Source of the DNA: a virus
Length of the DNA: 64,000 nucleotides
Reading direction: 5' to 3' (one strand)
Virus record (IMG/VR): IMGVR_UViG_3300027759_004177
Span: 1-64,000 of that record
Part shown: positions 56,678 through 63,962 of the stretch, piece by piece
How positions within the stretch are numbered: the first letter of the stretch is position 1
Layout of the letters: every line of letters starts with the position of its first letter
The notes under the pieces: model-generated
The model's database searches: none
The model's input: only the letters and a program-made list of their open reading frames with translations
What the model was told of the DNA's origin: nothing
Program-made: the position numbers and the translations under genes

Positions 56678-56901
56678 AGCCAGCGAGCCGCAAACACAGT
56701 GGCATCCTCGGCCCGTTCAAATCTAAATGCAAATCCTTCTGTGCTTTGCCAACCGTGCAAGTGATAGCGACCACCGGGCTGTTGTTCAACCCAGCTCAGT
56801 ATGTTTAACGGTTTTCTAAATGTTCTTGGTACCAGCATTTCATCCCAAGGTATGACGACTTCAGTCCATTCTGGCGGCGGCCAACTTTTATCTTGTATCA
56901 T
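56674..56901 (-). CDS. Member of small F-x-L-x-W tail family
   Basis: The 75-residue protein ends FAFRFERAEDATVFAARWL. Similar endings occur in neighbouring small proteins (56898, 58751, 59551, 59807, 60049), suggesting a local family. It is coupled by ATGA. The function is unknown. Confidence 0.6.
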   Translation of the reverse strand: MIQDKSWPPPEWTEVVIPWDEMLVPRTFRKPLNILSWVEQQPGGRYHLHGWQSTEGFAFRFERAEDATVFAARWL

Positions 56902-57143
56902 TTAAACTTTAAACTAAACAAGGTAGCATCTCGTGCTTCTGTAAAGTAAAAGGCAGCAACTTCGTCAAACATAGCACTGACATCTGAAGTTTCCACCAAC
57001 TCTGTCCAAAGCAAACTTAGGTTCTGTTCTTTGCACCAACGTTTCATTTTCCACATCACAAATGCAGGATCTCCAATTAACACTCGATGACATTGATCAA
57101 GTACCGCTTGCGGCGGAGTAAGGTCGGCCTTGTTTATATACAT
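56898..57143 (-). CDS. Member of small F-x-L-x-W tail family
   Basis: The 81-residue protein ends AAFYFTEARDATLFSLKFK, the family tail. Its last gene partner upstream is the halogenase, with which it overlaps by one base. The function is unknown. Confidence 0.6.
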   Translation of the reverse strand: MYINKADLTPPQAVLDQCHRVLIGDPAFVMWKMKRWCKEQNLSLLWTELVETSDVSAMFDEVAAFYFTEARDATLFSLKFK

Positions 57144-58720
57144 TATCGGTTGATGTGTTTGATCAATTCCCAGTGTGTTGGTACTAGGTCTAGCACACCA
57201 CGGGCCATTTCATCACGGTGTTTATAGAACAACCGAGCACGTGGTAACAGGGCTTCCGTGATTGGACGTGTTGGACAATCCGCAAATGCCCTCATGGTGG
57301 TGATAGTCTGTGCCCAGTCGTACTTGTTATAACGTGTATGGTCGAAGTCTTTCTCACGTCTGTAGATATCGCTAAAATGACGACCAAACCAGCCGTGTAC
57401 CATATCAACAGCTTCCTCACGTTTGGCGGCTTGCTCACGCCAAAACTCTGTGTCTGAGCGTTCTGTCAAGGCATAGTGTGCCCACAGGAAGTCTCCAGTA
57501 ATTTTAACTTCTCTGCTCATTAAACGACTTAGTACACGATCCTCGCCGTCGTTCCAATGGCCATCGTGCTTCTTAAGTACTGCCACTACTAGTTCATTGA
57601 TAAGTGTAGTAAAGCTAATGCTAGTAGCTTCCAAAGGTTCTAGGAAGTTTGAGCTCAATCCACAGGCGATCACGTTGCGATGAGCACTACGATCCAAGAT
57701 ACCATTATCAAACTTTAATGTAACTTTGTGATCCCAAGTCATTCCTAGATTCTGCCAGTAAGCACCTAGCTCTTCTACAGCTTGTTCTGTGGTAGTGTAA
57801 CGTGTATCATAAACGTAACCCGAACCCATGTCGTCACGCAAGGGAACTCGCCACGACCAGCCATGCTTGAATGCTGTGGCGTGTAGGTTGGGTACGCAGA
57901 ATTCTTCTTGTTTGCCTTGATAGTTTACACGTCCGCCAACGGCGTTTTTACAAGGTAGTCGATCTTCGTAACTGACCCATTTGGCCACGGGTCCAATTAG
58001 TAAACGCTTAAAACCTGTGCAGTCAATGTACAAGTCTGCGGTGTGAGTTTCTCCGCTATCGTCAACAATGCCAGTGACTTCTTCACGTTCGTTACGATCA
58101 ACTCGTACAATATGACGCTCTAAGGTACGAACACCGTTGGGAACGGCCACTTTGTCTCGAATAGTCTGTCCAACTTTGAATGCGTTGATGTTGTAAGCAT
58201 AGCCCGGCACACGACTTGAATACTGATGTCCCGCTAGATCTCTATGAGCACGACGATTTTGTACTAAATGATATGTGTCTGACGCATACTGATAGTAATC
58301 CGCTTCTGTAATGATGCCACGTTTAAGCATTTCAATCCAGTAGTCAGCTATGAGTACAGAGTCATCCTTGGCACAACTAACACGCTTGCCAAATTCATCT
58401 ATACTGTGGTTAATACCCTTTTCTGTAACAAAGTCGCCAAACCCGTGCCAGCGAGTGTCTGAACCTGTGCGCCACCCATCAAAGGTGACTCCGTATTTGA
58501 ATGTACTGCCCGATTCACGCATCCACACATCTTCTGATAATCCCATTTTTTCTAAATGATTACGGAACTGTGGTACTGTGGTTTCGCCTACACCAATGAT
58601 GGGAACTTCTTTACTGTGTATTACAGTAACTTCTATTCCAGGCAGTTGACTACTTAAAAAGCCAGCACTAAGCCAGCCCGCGGTTCCGCCGCCTACGACT
58701 ATGATTTTTTTAACTTGCAT
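57143..58720 (-). CDS. Flavin-dependent tryptophan halogenase-like enzyme
   Basis: The 525-residue flavoprotein has GGGTAGW (10-16), the catalytic Lys75 in GSTFKYGV, the halogenase motif WSWRVP (288-293) and SSNFLEPLEATS with Glu364 in the expected place (a Ser is replaced by Ala next to it). Such enzymes use FADH2 and halide to halogenate an aromatic ring. Related halogenases exist in marine cyanophages (VirX1). The substrate is unknown. A FAD reductase is not seen and may come from the host. Confidence 0.85.
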   Translation of the reverse strand: MQVKKIIVVGGGTAGWLSAGFLSSQLPGIEVTVIHSKEVPIIGVGETTVPQFRNHLEKMGLSEDVWMRESGSTFKYGVTFDGWRTGSDTRWHGFGDFVTEKGINHSIDEFGKRVSCAKDDSVLIADYWIEMLKRGIITEADYYQYASDTYHLVQNRRAHRDLAGHQYSSRVPGYAYNINAFKVGQTIRDKVAVPNGVRTLERHIVRVDRNEREEVTGIVDDSGETHTADLYIDCTGFKRLLIGPVAKWVSYEDRLPCKNAVGGRVNYQGKQEEFCVPNLHATAFKHGWSWRVPLRDDMGSGYVYDTRYTTTEQAVEELGAYWQNLGMTWDHKVTLKFDNGILDRSAHRNVIACGLSSNFLEPLEATSISFTTLINELVVAVLKKHDGHWNDGEDRVLSRLMSREVKITGDFLWAHYALTERSDTEFWREQAAKREEAVDMVHGWFGRHFSDIYRREKDFDHTRYNKYDWAQTITTMRAFADCPTRPITEALLPRARLFYKHRDEMARGVLDLVPTHWELIKHINR

Positions 58721-58744
58721 TTGGGATCTCTTTAGTTGAACAAG

Positions 58745-58750
58745 TATTTA
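58745..58750 (-). promoter_or_regulatory. T4-like late promoter motif (GATAAATACTTG)
   Basis: TAAATA core 25 bases upstream of the halogenase ATG; an AAAGAGAT site follows. Confidence 0.45.
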
Positions 58751-59062
58751 TCATGACCATTTAAGCGTAAACCAAATACGTTGTTCTTCATTATCGAAAT
58801 GTATGACCATGCCAGCACAATGATCTTCTCCACGTGGCAAGTTTTTTTGCATCCATTCTGTGACATCATAATGATTAACATGCCACCAGGCATAGTCCTC
58901 AATGATCAACAGGTAATCACCATCTATAGGACCGCGGGCAGGTATAAATCTGTTTTTACTATCCATTTGTATAGTCCCGTTAAGGAACTTTAGTGTTTCG
59001 CCATTGTGCTTGACTTCTATTAAGTTCAATTGCTCGGTGATTTTGGTCACATGTTTTGTCAC
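58751..59062 (-). CDS. Member of small F-x-L-x-W tail family
   Basis: The 103-residue protein contains GDYLLIIEDYAWWHVNHYDV and ends VIHFDNEEQRIWFTLKWS. The tail shares the F-x(3-5)-F-T-L-K-W pattern. It is coupled by ATGA to the gene upstream. Confidence 0.6.
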   Translation of the reverse strand: MTKHVTKITEQLNLIEVKHNGETLKFLNGTIQMDSKNRFIPARGPIDGDYLLIIEDYAWWHVNHYDVTEWMQKNLPRGEDHCAGMVIHFDNEEQRIWFTLKWS

Positions 59063-59346
59063 AGAGATGCAATGTCTTTACAAATAAGTTTGAGCCATAC
59101 CAGCTCTCGATCGCCAACACGGCCCCAACTGGTATCATTGACAGGTGCTTTGACCAAGGTAACACCATTGGCATTTTCCAACCATACTCGACTGCTGTTC
59201 TTTACAGCTTCGTCGTGGAAGTGCCTCCACCCACCCAACGGAGATGATTGGATTTGGCCAGGCTTGACGTCAAAGTGTGCTAGATATTTTTCTCTATATC
59301 CAAACACAGTAACATCATCTTGTATTTCGTAATAATAGTTGATCAT
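59059..59346 (-). CDS. Hypothetical 95-residue protein
   Basis: The ORF starts MINYYYEIQDDVTVFGYREK, set by ATGA overlap with the upstream gene, and ends with a similar but less clear tail (VGDRELVWLKLICKD). The function is unknown. Confidence 0.55.
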   Translation of the reverse strand: MINYYYEIQDDVTVFGYREKYLAHFDVKPGQIQSSPLGGWRHFHDEAVKNSSRVWLENANGVTLVKAPVNDTSWGRVGDRELVWLKLICKDIASL

Positions 59347-59573
59347 TTCTCTACCCATGATTCGCATCGTGCTCGTGCTGTAGGTTCCCATTCTTCGTAG
59401 AATAAATGTGCTGCACCTTGGCTACCATGGTCACCACTACGTTCCATGATGTCACGTATGTCAGGAAAATAGTTTAAGAACGCTTGGCCAAACCTGTAGT
59501 CTGGCGCTTTAAGTCTGGTCCATGCCAAGTGTTTAAGGAACTCATCATATTCAGCGGCGGTGATTTTCTGCAC
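59343..59573 (-). CDS. Hypothetical 76-residue protein
   Basis: It begins MQKITAAEYDEFLKHLAWTR. There is no family signature. It is coupled downstream by ATGA and its 5' end overlaps the previous gene. Confidence 0.55.
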   Translation of the reverse strand: MQKITAAEYDEFLKHLAWTRLKAPDYRFGQAFLNYFPDIRDIMERSGDHGSQGAAHLFYEEWEPTARARCESWVEK

Positions 59574-59817
59574 AGTTGCCCCATTTTAATTTAAAAAAAG
59601 TATAGTCCTTTTCTTCTAGTTCGCCTGTGATTGACACTTTATATCCCAGCTGACCGGGATCAGGATCACACCAAAACACAGGTTCTCCCACAGCATGTTC
59701 CATGACCCACCGACCATGCTCGGTCTTTTGCCATTCGCTTATGGGAAATCCTGCATATAAGTAAGGATCTTCTACATCGCCCATGCGAAAAGTATGAAAG
59801 ATTGCCTTAACCACCAT
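59551..59817 (-). CDS. Member of small F-x-L-x-W tail family
   Basis: The 88-residue protein carries KDYTFFKLKWGN near the end. It overlaps both neighbours. The function is unknown. Confidence 0.55.
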   Translation of the reverse strand: MVVKAIFHTFRMGDVEDPYLYAGFPISEWQKTEHGRWVMEHAVGEPVFWCDPDPGQLGYKVSITGELEEKDYTFFKLKWGNCAENHRR

Positions 59818-60058
59818 TCACATATACTCCCGCTGCTTGTTCTTGTTGATCCCGGCGTTGGCCAGCTGTTTTGAGTTGGAACATCATGGCATCCGTTTCT
59901 GTGTAAAAATGAAAGTCCATCCAGTCGGCATTGGGATGATAACGCCAGGTTGAATCTCCAGGCAAGCCGTAGGTTTCGCAGGTCCATGCCAGTAGCTCGT
60001 TCCACATAAAATCCTTATTGTAAGGATCTTGCCAAGGAACACGTATTGTTATTGCCAT
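59807..60058 (-). CDS. Member of small F-x-L-x-W tail family (variant)
   Basis: The 83-residue protein contains MDFHFYTETDAMMFQLKT, a variant of the family tail, followed by a Gln-rich end. It starts inside the end of the 60049 gene. Confidence 0.55.
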   Translation of the reverse strand: MAITIRVPWQDPYNKDFMWNELLAWTCETYGLPGDSTWRYHPNADWMDFHFYTETDAMMFQLKTAGQRRDQQEQAAGVYVNGG

Positions 60059-60225
60059 CTTAACCTAAAATGAGTTGCCTGCTCGTCGGTTTCAAATGTA
60101 AACGTGTATCTATAACTGGGAAATTGGCTGGCCCAATTCCAACAATCCATTCCAAAATGTGAATCGCACCAGTCGATGATGTTGAACACGTTTTTGTCTT
60201 TACAATCTAAGGTTACAGTAGTCAT
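60049..60225 (-). CDS. Leaderless small F-x-L-x-W tail protein
   Basis: The 58-residue Trp/Cys-containing protein ends YTFTFETDEQATHFRLRWQ, the clearest version of the tail. Its ATG lies five bases after TATAAT, so the mRNA is probably leaderless, though AAGG in that gap could act for read-through transcripts. It overlaps the next ORF start by ten bases. Confidence 0.55.
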   Translation of the reverse strand: MTTVTLDCKDKNVFNIIDWCDSHFGMDCWNWASQFPSYRYTFTFETDEQATHFRLRWQ

Positions 60226-60230
60226 ACCTT

Positions 60231-60259
60231 ATTATACATTAAAAAGATTTACTGGTCAG
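60231..60259 (-). promoter_or_regulatory. sigma70-type promoter, leaderless
   Basis: CTGACC, 17 bases starting AGTAAATCT, TATAAT on the minus strand, followed by AAGGT and ATG. Confidence 0.6.
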
Positions 60260-60674
60260 TTTTTTTGAGTGTTTCCCACATCTTCTTTTGTTCCAAAAAC
60301 TTTTGTTCGAGTTTGTGATAGTGTTTGGCTGCTGCCTTGAGTTCTGCAAACTCTTGTTCAAGTTCGATATTTCGGTTGATGCGTGTGGGAATCATCAGTT
60401 CGTTCTTGACGGCCAGCATGGTTTCCTTGAGACTTAGGCCATCGATCACCAGGTCCTGTTCGGTAATCTCAACTTTGGGTCGTTTTGTATAATATGAATC
60501 TACTACCCAGGTAGGGTTAGTGGTAGCAGCAGTGGTGTAGGTAATTCCGGCACTACCACCTGTAATAGTTATATTAGAGTAATTGCTACCCGAATAAGCG
60601 GTTGAATAGGTGGGACTTAAAGTATACCCGCCGGTTGATATTTTTACTGAATTTTGTTTTTTTGTTTTTGCCAT
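60249..60674 (-). CDS. Hypothetical structural-type protein
   Basis: The 141-residue protein has a Ser/Thr/Gly/Tyr-rich first half (GGYTLSPTYSTAYSGSNYSN), then a charged coiled-coil half (LELEQ-type, ELKAAAKHYHKLEQKF). It looks like a small virion protein. Its N-terminal gene end borders the porin terminator. Confidence 0.55.
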   Translation of the reverse strand: MAKTKKQNSVKISTGGYTLSPTYSTAYSGSNYSNITITGGSAGITYTTAATTNPTWVVDSYYTKRPKVEITEQDLVIDGLSLKETMLAVKNELMIPTRINRNIELEQEFAELKAAAKHYHKLEQKFLEQKKMWETLKKTDQ

Positions 60675-60710
60675 AAAAAAGCCCTATACCGTAGTATAAG
60701 GCCTTTTAGT
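60671..60710. terminator. Bidirectional rho-independent terminator after porin gene
   Basis: A hairpin with arms GCC-TATAC and GTATA-GGC is flanked by A6 on one side and TTTT on the other. It ends porin transcription and may isolate it from the 60249 gene. Confidence 0.7.
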
Positions 60711-60725
60711 TACAATGTCAAACTA

Positions 60726-61877
60726 TTAGAATGAATGTTTCATTCCAACTGACAATGACTTATTATCTACTCCTGAAGTCATTGCAGCTGCGGATCCGTA
60801 AACAGCAGTCATTTTGGATACACCGCTGTTATCGGTCGTGGCCAACATGCTGTACAAACTGGTACGCTTGCTTAGATCATAGTTGACAGCCAAACCGGTT
60901 GTGCTACTCTTGTTGGCAGTGGTATACTTGTCTTGTGCGACTGTATACTCAACACCAACCCACATAGGAGCAGTCACTTGATATTTGACGCCAGCTGTGG
61001 TAATGTCAAGATCGTTTCCTACTCGAGTAGTGAACAGGTTGTTATCAAATCTACTCATGGTTTTGGCAGCACTGATTTTGAATTTGTCAAATTGGTAACT
61101 GGCACCAAACACAGAATTACGTAGTGCTGTGGCACCAGTAGTGTTGGCCACAGTACCATATCCAGCAGATGCTGTAAATCCACCTTGAACGTATCTTAGT
61201 GTGGCTTCCCGCATGATTCCAGCATTGATTGTGGTGGCACTACCAGATCCTGGTGATGTAAACAAACTTGCTGTCAATCCTTTGAACGCAGGAGATGTGT
61301 AGCCGATACCGTTGCTGAAAATTTGTGGTGTTGTGCCGCTGGTACTGGCTCCGCCGATGTTGGTTCCTGCATCCTGACCTGTGATCACATTGGTACCATT
61401 CAAACGACTACCAAGTACCCAGTAGTTGATCAAGCCCATACCATTTACTCCCAATGCGTCGTTGCCGACTACTACAGCGTACAATGGATTGATTTGACGA
61501 CCAATTTTTATTTCACCCAATGAATTTTTTGCACTGATGTTGGCGGCACGGTTAAACACTTCGGCTGTGCCTGTGGTACTTTGTGCAGCTCCAGTGGTGC
61601 TTGATCCAACTGCGCCGGTGCCCAGTGACACCTGTGATTCCAAGTTGAAACCAATGGCCAAACCACCACCTGCATCTTCAGTTCCGCGAATACCAAACCT
61701 ACTGGTACTCCAACCATGAGAATTTAAACCTGATTGATTTGCTGTGGAACCGCTTGCTTGTTGTATTGCGTAATAACTTTGGTCTAGATTTCCATAGACA
61801 TTCACGCTGGATGCCTGTGCTTGAACTGTGGTACTAAACACGCCAGCCAGAAGAGCCGACAGTAGTAATTTTTTCAT
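60726..61877 (-). CDS. Burkholderiales-type Gram-negative porin
   Basis: The 383-residue protein starts with a signal peptide MKKLLLSALLAGVFSTTVQA cleaved near AQA-SSV. It then has the opening SVNVYGNLDQSYY, the motif GIRGTEDAGGGLAIGFNLES, long Ser/Thr/Gly strands, and a C-terminal Phe (SVGMKHSF) for BAM insertion. It fits the betaproteobacterial trimeric porins. An AAGGAAAAAC site and a TAAATA motif precede it, and terminators bracket it. A porin gene in a phage is very unusual; it may change host permeability or receptor exposure. Confidence 0.9.
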   Translation of the reverse strand: MKKLLLSALLAGVFSTTVQAQASSVNVYGNLDQSYYAIQQASGSTANQSGLNSHGWSTSRFGIRGTEDAGGGLAIGFNLESQVSLGTGAVGSSTTGAAQSTTGTAEVFNRAANISAKNSLGEIKIGRQINPLYAVVVGNDALGVNGMGLINYWVLGSRLNGTNVITGQDAGTNIGGASTSGTTPQIFSNGIGYTSPAFKGLTASLFTSPGSGSATTINAGIMREATLRYVQGGFTASAGYGTVANTTGATALRNSVFGASYQFDKFKISAAKTMSRFDNNLFTTRVGNDLDITTAGVKYQVTAPMWVGVEYTVAQDKYTTANKSSTTGLAVNYDLSKRTSLYSMLATTDNSGVSKMTAVYGSAAAMTSGVDNKSLSVGMKHSF

Positions 61878-61927
61878 GTTTTTCCTTTTTGATTTTAAAT
61901 ATGAAGTTTTGTGAAACTTGCTAGTGT

Positions 61928-61933
61928 TATTTA
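61928..61933 (-). promoter_or_regulatory. T4-like late promoter motif (GTAAATAACAC) of porin
   Basis: TAAATA core about 50 bases upstream of the porin ATG inside a CTAGT...ACTAG dyad. The gap 61878-62015 also has TATAAT about 100 bases upstream and a small CCCAA...TTGGG hairpin at 61966-61981. Confidence 0.4.
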
Positions 61934-61965
61934 CTAGAAGTGAGTTGACCTGCAAAAATAATTAT

Positions 61966-61981
61966 CCCAATCATGCTTGGG
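61966..61981. repeat. Small inverted repeat in porin leader (CCCAA-N6-TTGGG)
   Basis: A five-bp dyad just downstream of a TATAAT box that precedes the porin gene. It could be an operator or weak attenuator. Confidence 0.35.
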
Positions 61982-62015
61982 TATTATATGCTACTATTAT
62001 GATATTGTTGGCTAT

Positions 62016-62390
62016 TTAGTTTGGGAGATCAAAATAGCGACGAGTTGTCAACAACCATCCAATTTGGTTAAAGTCCGACTCTACTTCTTCTGTCACATAG
62101 CTTTCTTCAACAAAGCCGGTAAAGTCTGTGCCTTGAAATCCGGTGCCTGAGCAGTACCAATCTATGTAACTGTCGTCTTCTCGGATGTCAGCTACAATGC
62201 TGGCCGCATAACGCCAGGTGCAGTCCCAATGTATATTTTTAAGTATACCCCAGACATCTTCAGGAACATATTCATTGTTGCAAAGTGCGGCATATAAATT
62301 TTGGGCATAGATTTCTTGCTGTCGTACTTTGGATATGATCCAATCTGTACTACGGATATCACGCTCAAGATTAAAAACTCTGCGACCCAT
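62016..62390 (-). CDS. Conserved phage protein, unknown function
   Basis: The 124-residue acidic protein contains QNLYAALCNNEYVPEDVWGI and WYCSGTGFQGTDFTGFVEES. I recall homologues in T4-like phages. A terminator lies just upstream. The function is unknown. Confidence 0.6.
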   Translation of the reverse strand: MGRRVFNLERDIRSTDWIISKVRQQEIYAQNLYAALCNNEYVPEDVWGILKNIHWDCTWRYAASIVADIREDDSYIDWYCSGTGFQGTDFTGFVEESYVTEEVESDFNQIGWLLTTRRYFDLPN

Positions 62391-62410
62391 AAAGTATTTA
62401 ATTGGCTCAT

Positions 62411-62440
62411 AAAAAAAGCACCGCGAACGGTGCTTTTTTT
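62411..62440. terminator. Bidirectional rho-independent terminator
   Basis: GCACCG-CGAA-CGGTGC stem-loop with A7 and T7 flanks. It separates the HTH gene from the 62016 gene. Confidence 0.8.
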
Positions 62441-62458
62441 GACAGTTTTGTTACAGTA

Positions 62459-62725
62459 TTACACTAAACCAGCTGCCAATGCTTTGTAACCAGCAGCAAC
62501 CAAACGACGGCTTGGTTTGCCATGACGATATTCAGTTACAGCAACACCGTTGCCTGCCACACGCTTGTTGCCATAGATAGCAAAACCAGCATGACGAATG
62601 TCGCTGATTGTAGCGGTTGGGTTCTTGATGGAGAAACGCTTGGCGATTTGGCTCGCTGTCAAAGTTTCACCCTTTAATACTAGTGCGTTAAACAACTTAC
62701 CTTGTTTTGTTGAAAGATCAAACAT
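62459..62725 (-). CDS. Winged-helix/HTH DNA-binding protein
   Basis: The 88-residue protein has LTASQIAKRFSIKNPTATIS and DIRHAGFAIYGNKRV, an HTH with a wing, then a basic tail. It is a likely transcription regulator. Its own leader holds a 16-base palindrome, a possible operator. Confidence 0.65.
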   Translation of the reverse strand: MFDLSTKQGKLFNALVLKGETLTASQIAKRFSIKNPTATISDIRHAGFAIYGNKRVAGNGVAVTEYRHGKPSRRLVAAGYKALAAGLV

Positions 62726-62748
62726 GTTAATTTCCTTTTAAGTTAAAC

Positions 62749-62764
62749 GCTGTTAATCAACAGC
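62749..62764. promoter_or_regulatory. Palindrome in HTH gene leader, possible operator
   Basis: GCTGTT-AATC-AACAGC, a six-bp dyad between the -10 box and the ribosome site of the HTH gene. It could be an autoregulatory site or an RNA hairpin. Confidence 0.45.
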
Positions 62765-62772
62765 ATGAATGT

Positions 62773-62801
62773 ATTATGCACTATTTTTTTGGATCTTGCA
62801 A
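62773..62801 (-). promoter_or_regulatory. sigma70-type promoter of HTH gene
   Basis: TTGCAA, 17 bases, CATAAT on the minus strand. Confidence 0.45.
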
Positions 62802-62936
62802 CAACTAATTTTACCAAACTGTCAATTTTACCATTGTTTGGCGTATTTGTAAACCAAGTGTACCGGGCCAGCGTTAAATACATTATCCAGGGTCATAACC
62901 TTGGGTATTTCAATTAACCTTATGAGGAAATATAAA

Positions 62937-63077
62937 ATGAAATCATTAATCACTTTAATCGCAACCGCTTTTGCTGTAACCGCTTTTGCTCAGGCACCAG
63001 CCAAAAAAGAAGAGCCAAAGAAAGATGCCCCAAAAGCTGAAGCTAAGAAAGAAGAGAAAAAAGACGCTAAGAAGTAA
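62937..63077 (+). CDS. Lys/Ala-rich periplasmic peptide with signal sequence
   Basis: The 46-residue product starts MKSLITLIATAFAVTAFAQA, a clean signal peptide with AQA cut, then a Lys/Glu/Ala/Pro-rich tail (APAKKEEPKKDAPKAEAKKE). A GAGG site precedes the ATG and a TAAATACATT motif lies about 57 bases upstream. It mirrors the protein at 33438. A strong terminator follows. Its function is unknown. Confidence 0.75.
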   Translation: MKSLITLIATAFAVTAFAQAPAKKEEPKKDAPKAEAKKEEKKDAKK

Positions 63078-63090
63078 TTCTTGCTGTCTT

Positions 63091-63120
63091 AAAAAAACCG
63101 CCTTCGGGCGGTTTTTTATT
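63091..63120. terminator. Bidirectional terminator with UUCG loop
   Basis: A-rich tract, CCGCC-TTCG-GGCGG stem-loop, then TTTTTT. It serves the plus-strand peptide gene and the minus-strand oxygenase gene. Confidence 0.85.
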
Positions 63121-63129
63121 GTCTGCTGT

Positions 63130-63930
63130 TTATTTGTAAAGTATTTCGTCTGGTACCGAATTAATAAAAGATACTTGAAAGTTGGTTCTGGTATCCGTCA
63201 TATGATCAATGCCATGAAGAATTCTAGTATTGACCAGGCACCAACAACGTTTGAGTTCTTCGTCTGTGCTACGGTAAGCATCAACCACAGTCAATTTGGA
63301 GTTATCAAAACGTCTAACTCCGCGGTCACGGATCAGCGGCTCTCCATGCTCTTGCCAGTAGTATAAAGTGGTATCGGGGCCACCTTTTCTAAAACAGTAA
63401 ATCAACACAAAATCTCTTGTTAGATCAGCATGTGCTCCAACTGTGGGCTGTTCCGGTGTTCCTTTGGCAAAAAACAAACCTGTGTTTAAAAAGTTATCGG
63501 TTAGATTTTCTTTGACCCAAACACTAAATTCATCCTCGGCTGGCAGATCTTCCTTGGCCATGCCAGGATTTACCAATTGGCTAAAACTCACTCGAGCTTG
63601 ATGTGCGGCTCTAAAAGTACGCCCGTCCCAACTTAGTTCGTCTGTGTCTTTGCCAATAACACGGCCATTTATACCGCTGAATAGCCCGCTCCATTCGGGA
63701 TTGGGTGCCGCCAATGCACGATCAATCATGTGTTGTGGGGGAATAGGCAAATGATCCAGCAGTTTGTAACCCCAAGTTGGTATTACAGCGTTGGGATCGG
63801 TAGTTGCACCATAAGCATACACGCCACGCTTGGTACTTTTTTTACTTTCTTCTACCTGGGTATCAAGGTACAGTATTTCCGTGTTTTTGTAGTCTTCTGC
63901 GGTGACAACTTCTGTGTCTTTGTATTCCAT
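63130..63930 (-). CDS. 2OG-Fe(II) oxygenase-like protein
   Basis: The 266-residue protein has VGAHADLTRDFVLIYCF (His-x-Asp) and TRILHGIDHMTDTRTNFQVS with the distal His and an Arg, the 2OG-Fe(II) facial triad pattern. An N-terminal region has SWDGRTFRAAHQARVSFSQL. The substrate is unknown. An AGGAG site and late motif precede the ATG. Confidence 0.6.
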   Translation of the reverse strand: MEYKDTEVVTAEDYKNTEILYLDTQVEESKKSTKRGVYAYGATTDPNAVIPTWGYKLLDHLPIPPQHMIDRALAAPNPEWSGLFSGINGRVIGKDTDELSWDGRTFRAAHQARVSFSQLVNPGMAKEDLPAEDEFSVWVKENLTDNFLNTGLFFAKGTPEQPTVGAHADLTRDFVLIYCFRKGGPDTTLYYWQEHGEPLIRDRGVRRFDNSKLTVVDAYRSTDEELKRCWCLVNTRILHGIDHMTDTRTNFQVSFINSVPDEILYK

Positions 63931-63962
63931 GTTTTACTCCTGAAAATATATAGAACTATATA

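Noticed and set aside
60726-61877. Host contamination as source of the porin
   Set aside because: It is flanked directly by phage-type genes with the same compact layout and a TAAATA motif; chimerism cannot be fully excluded without reads.
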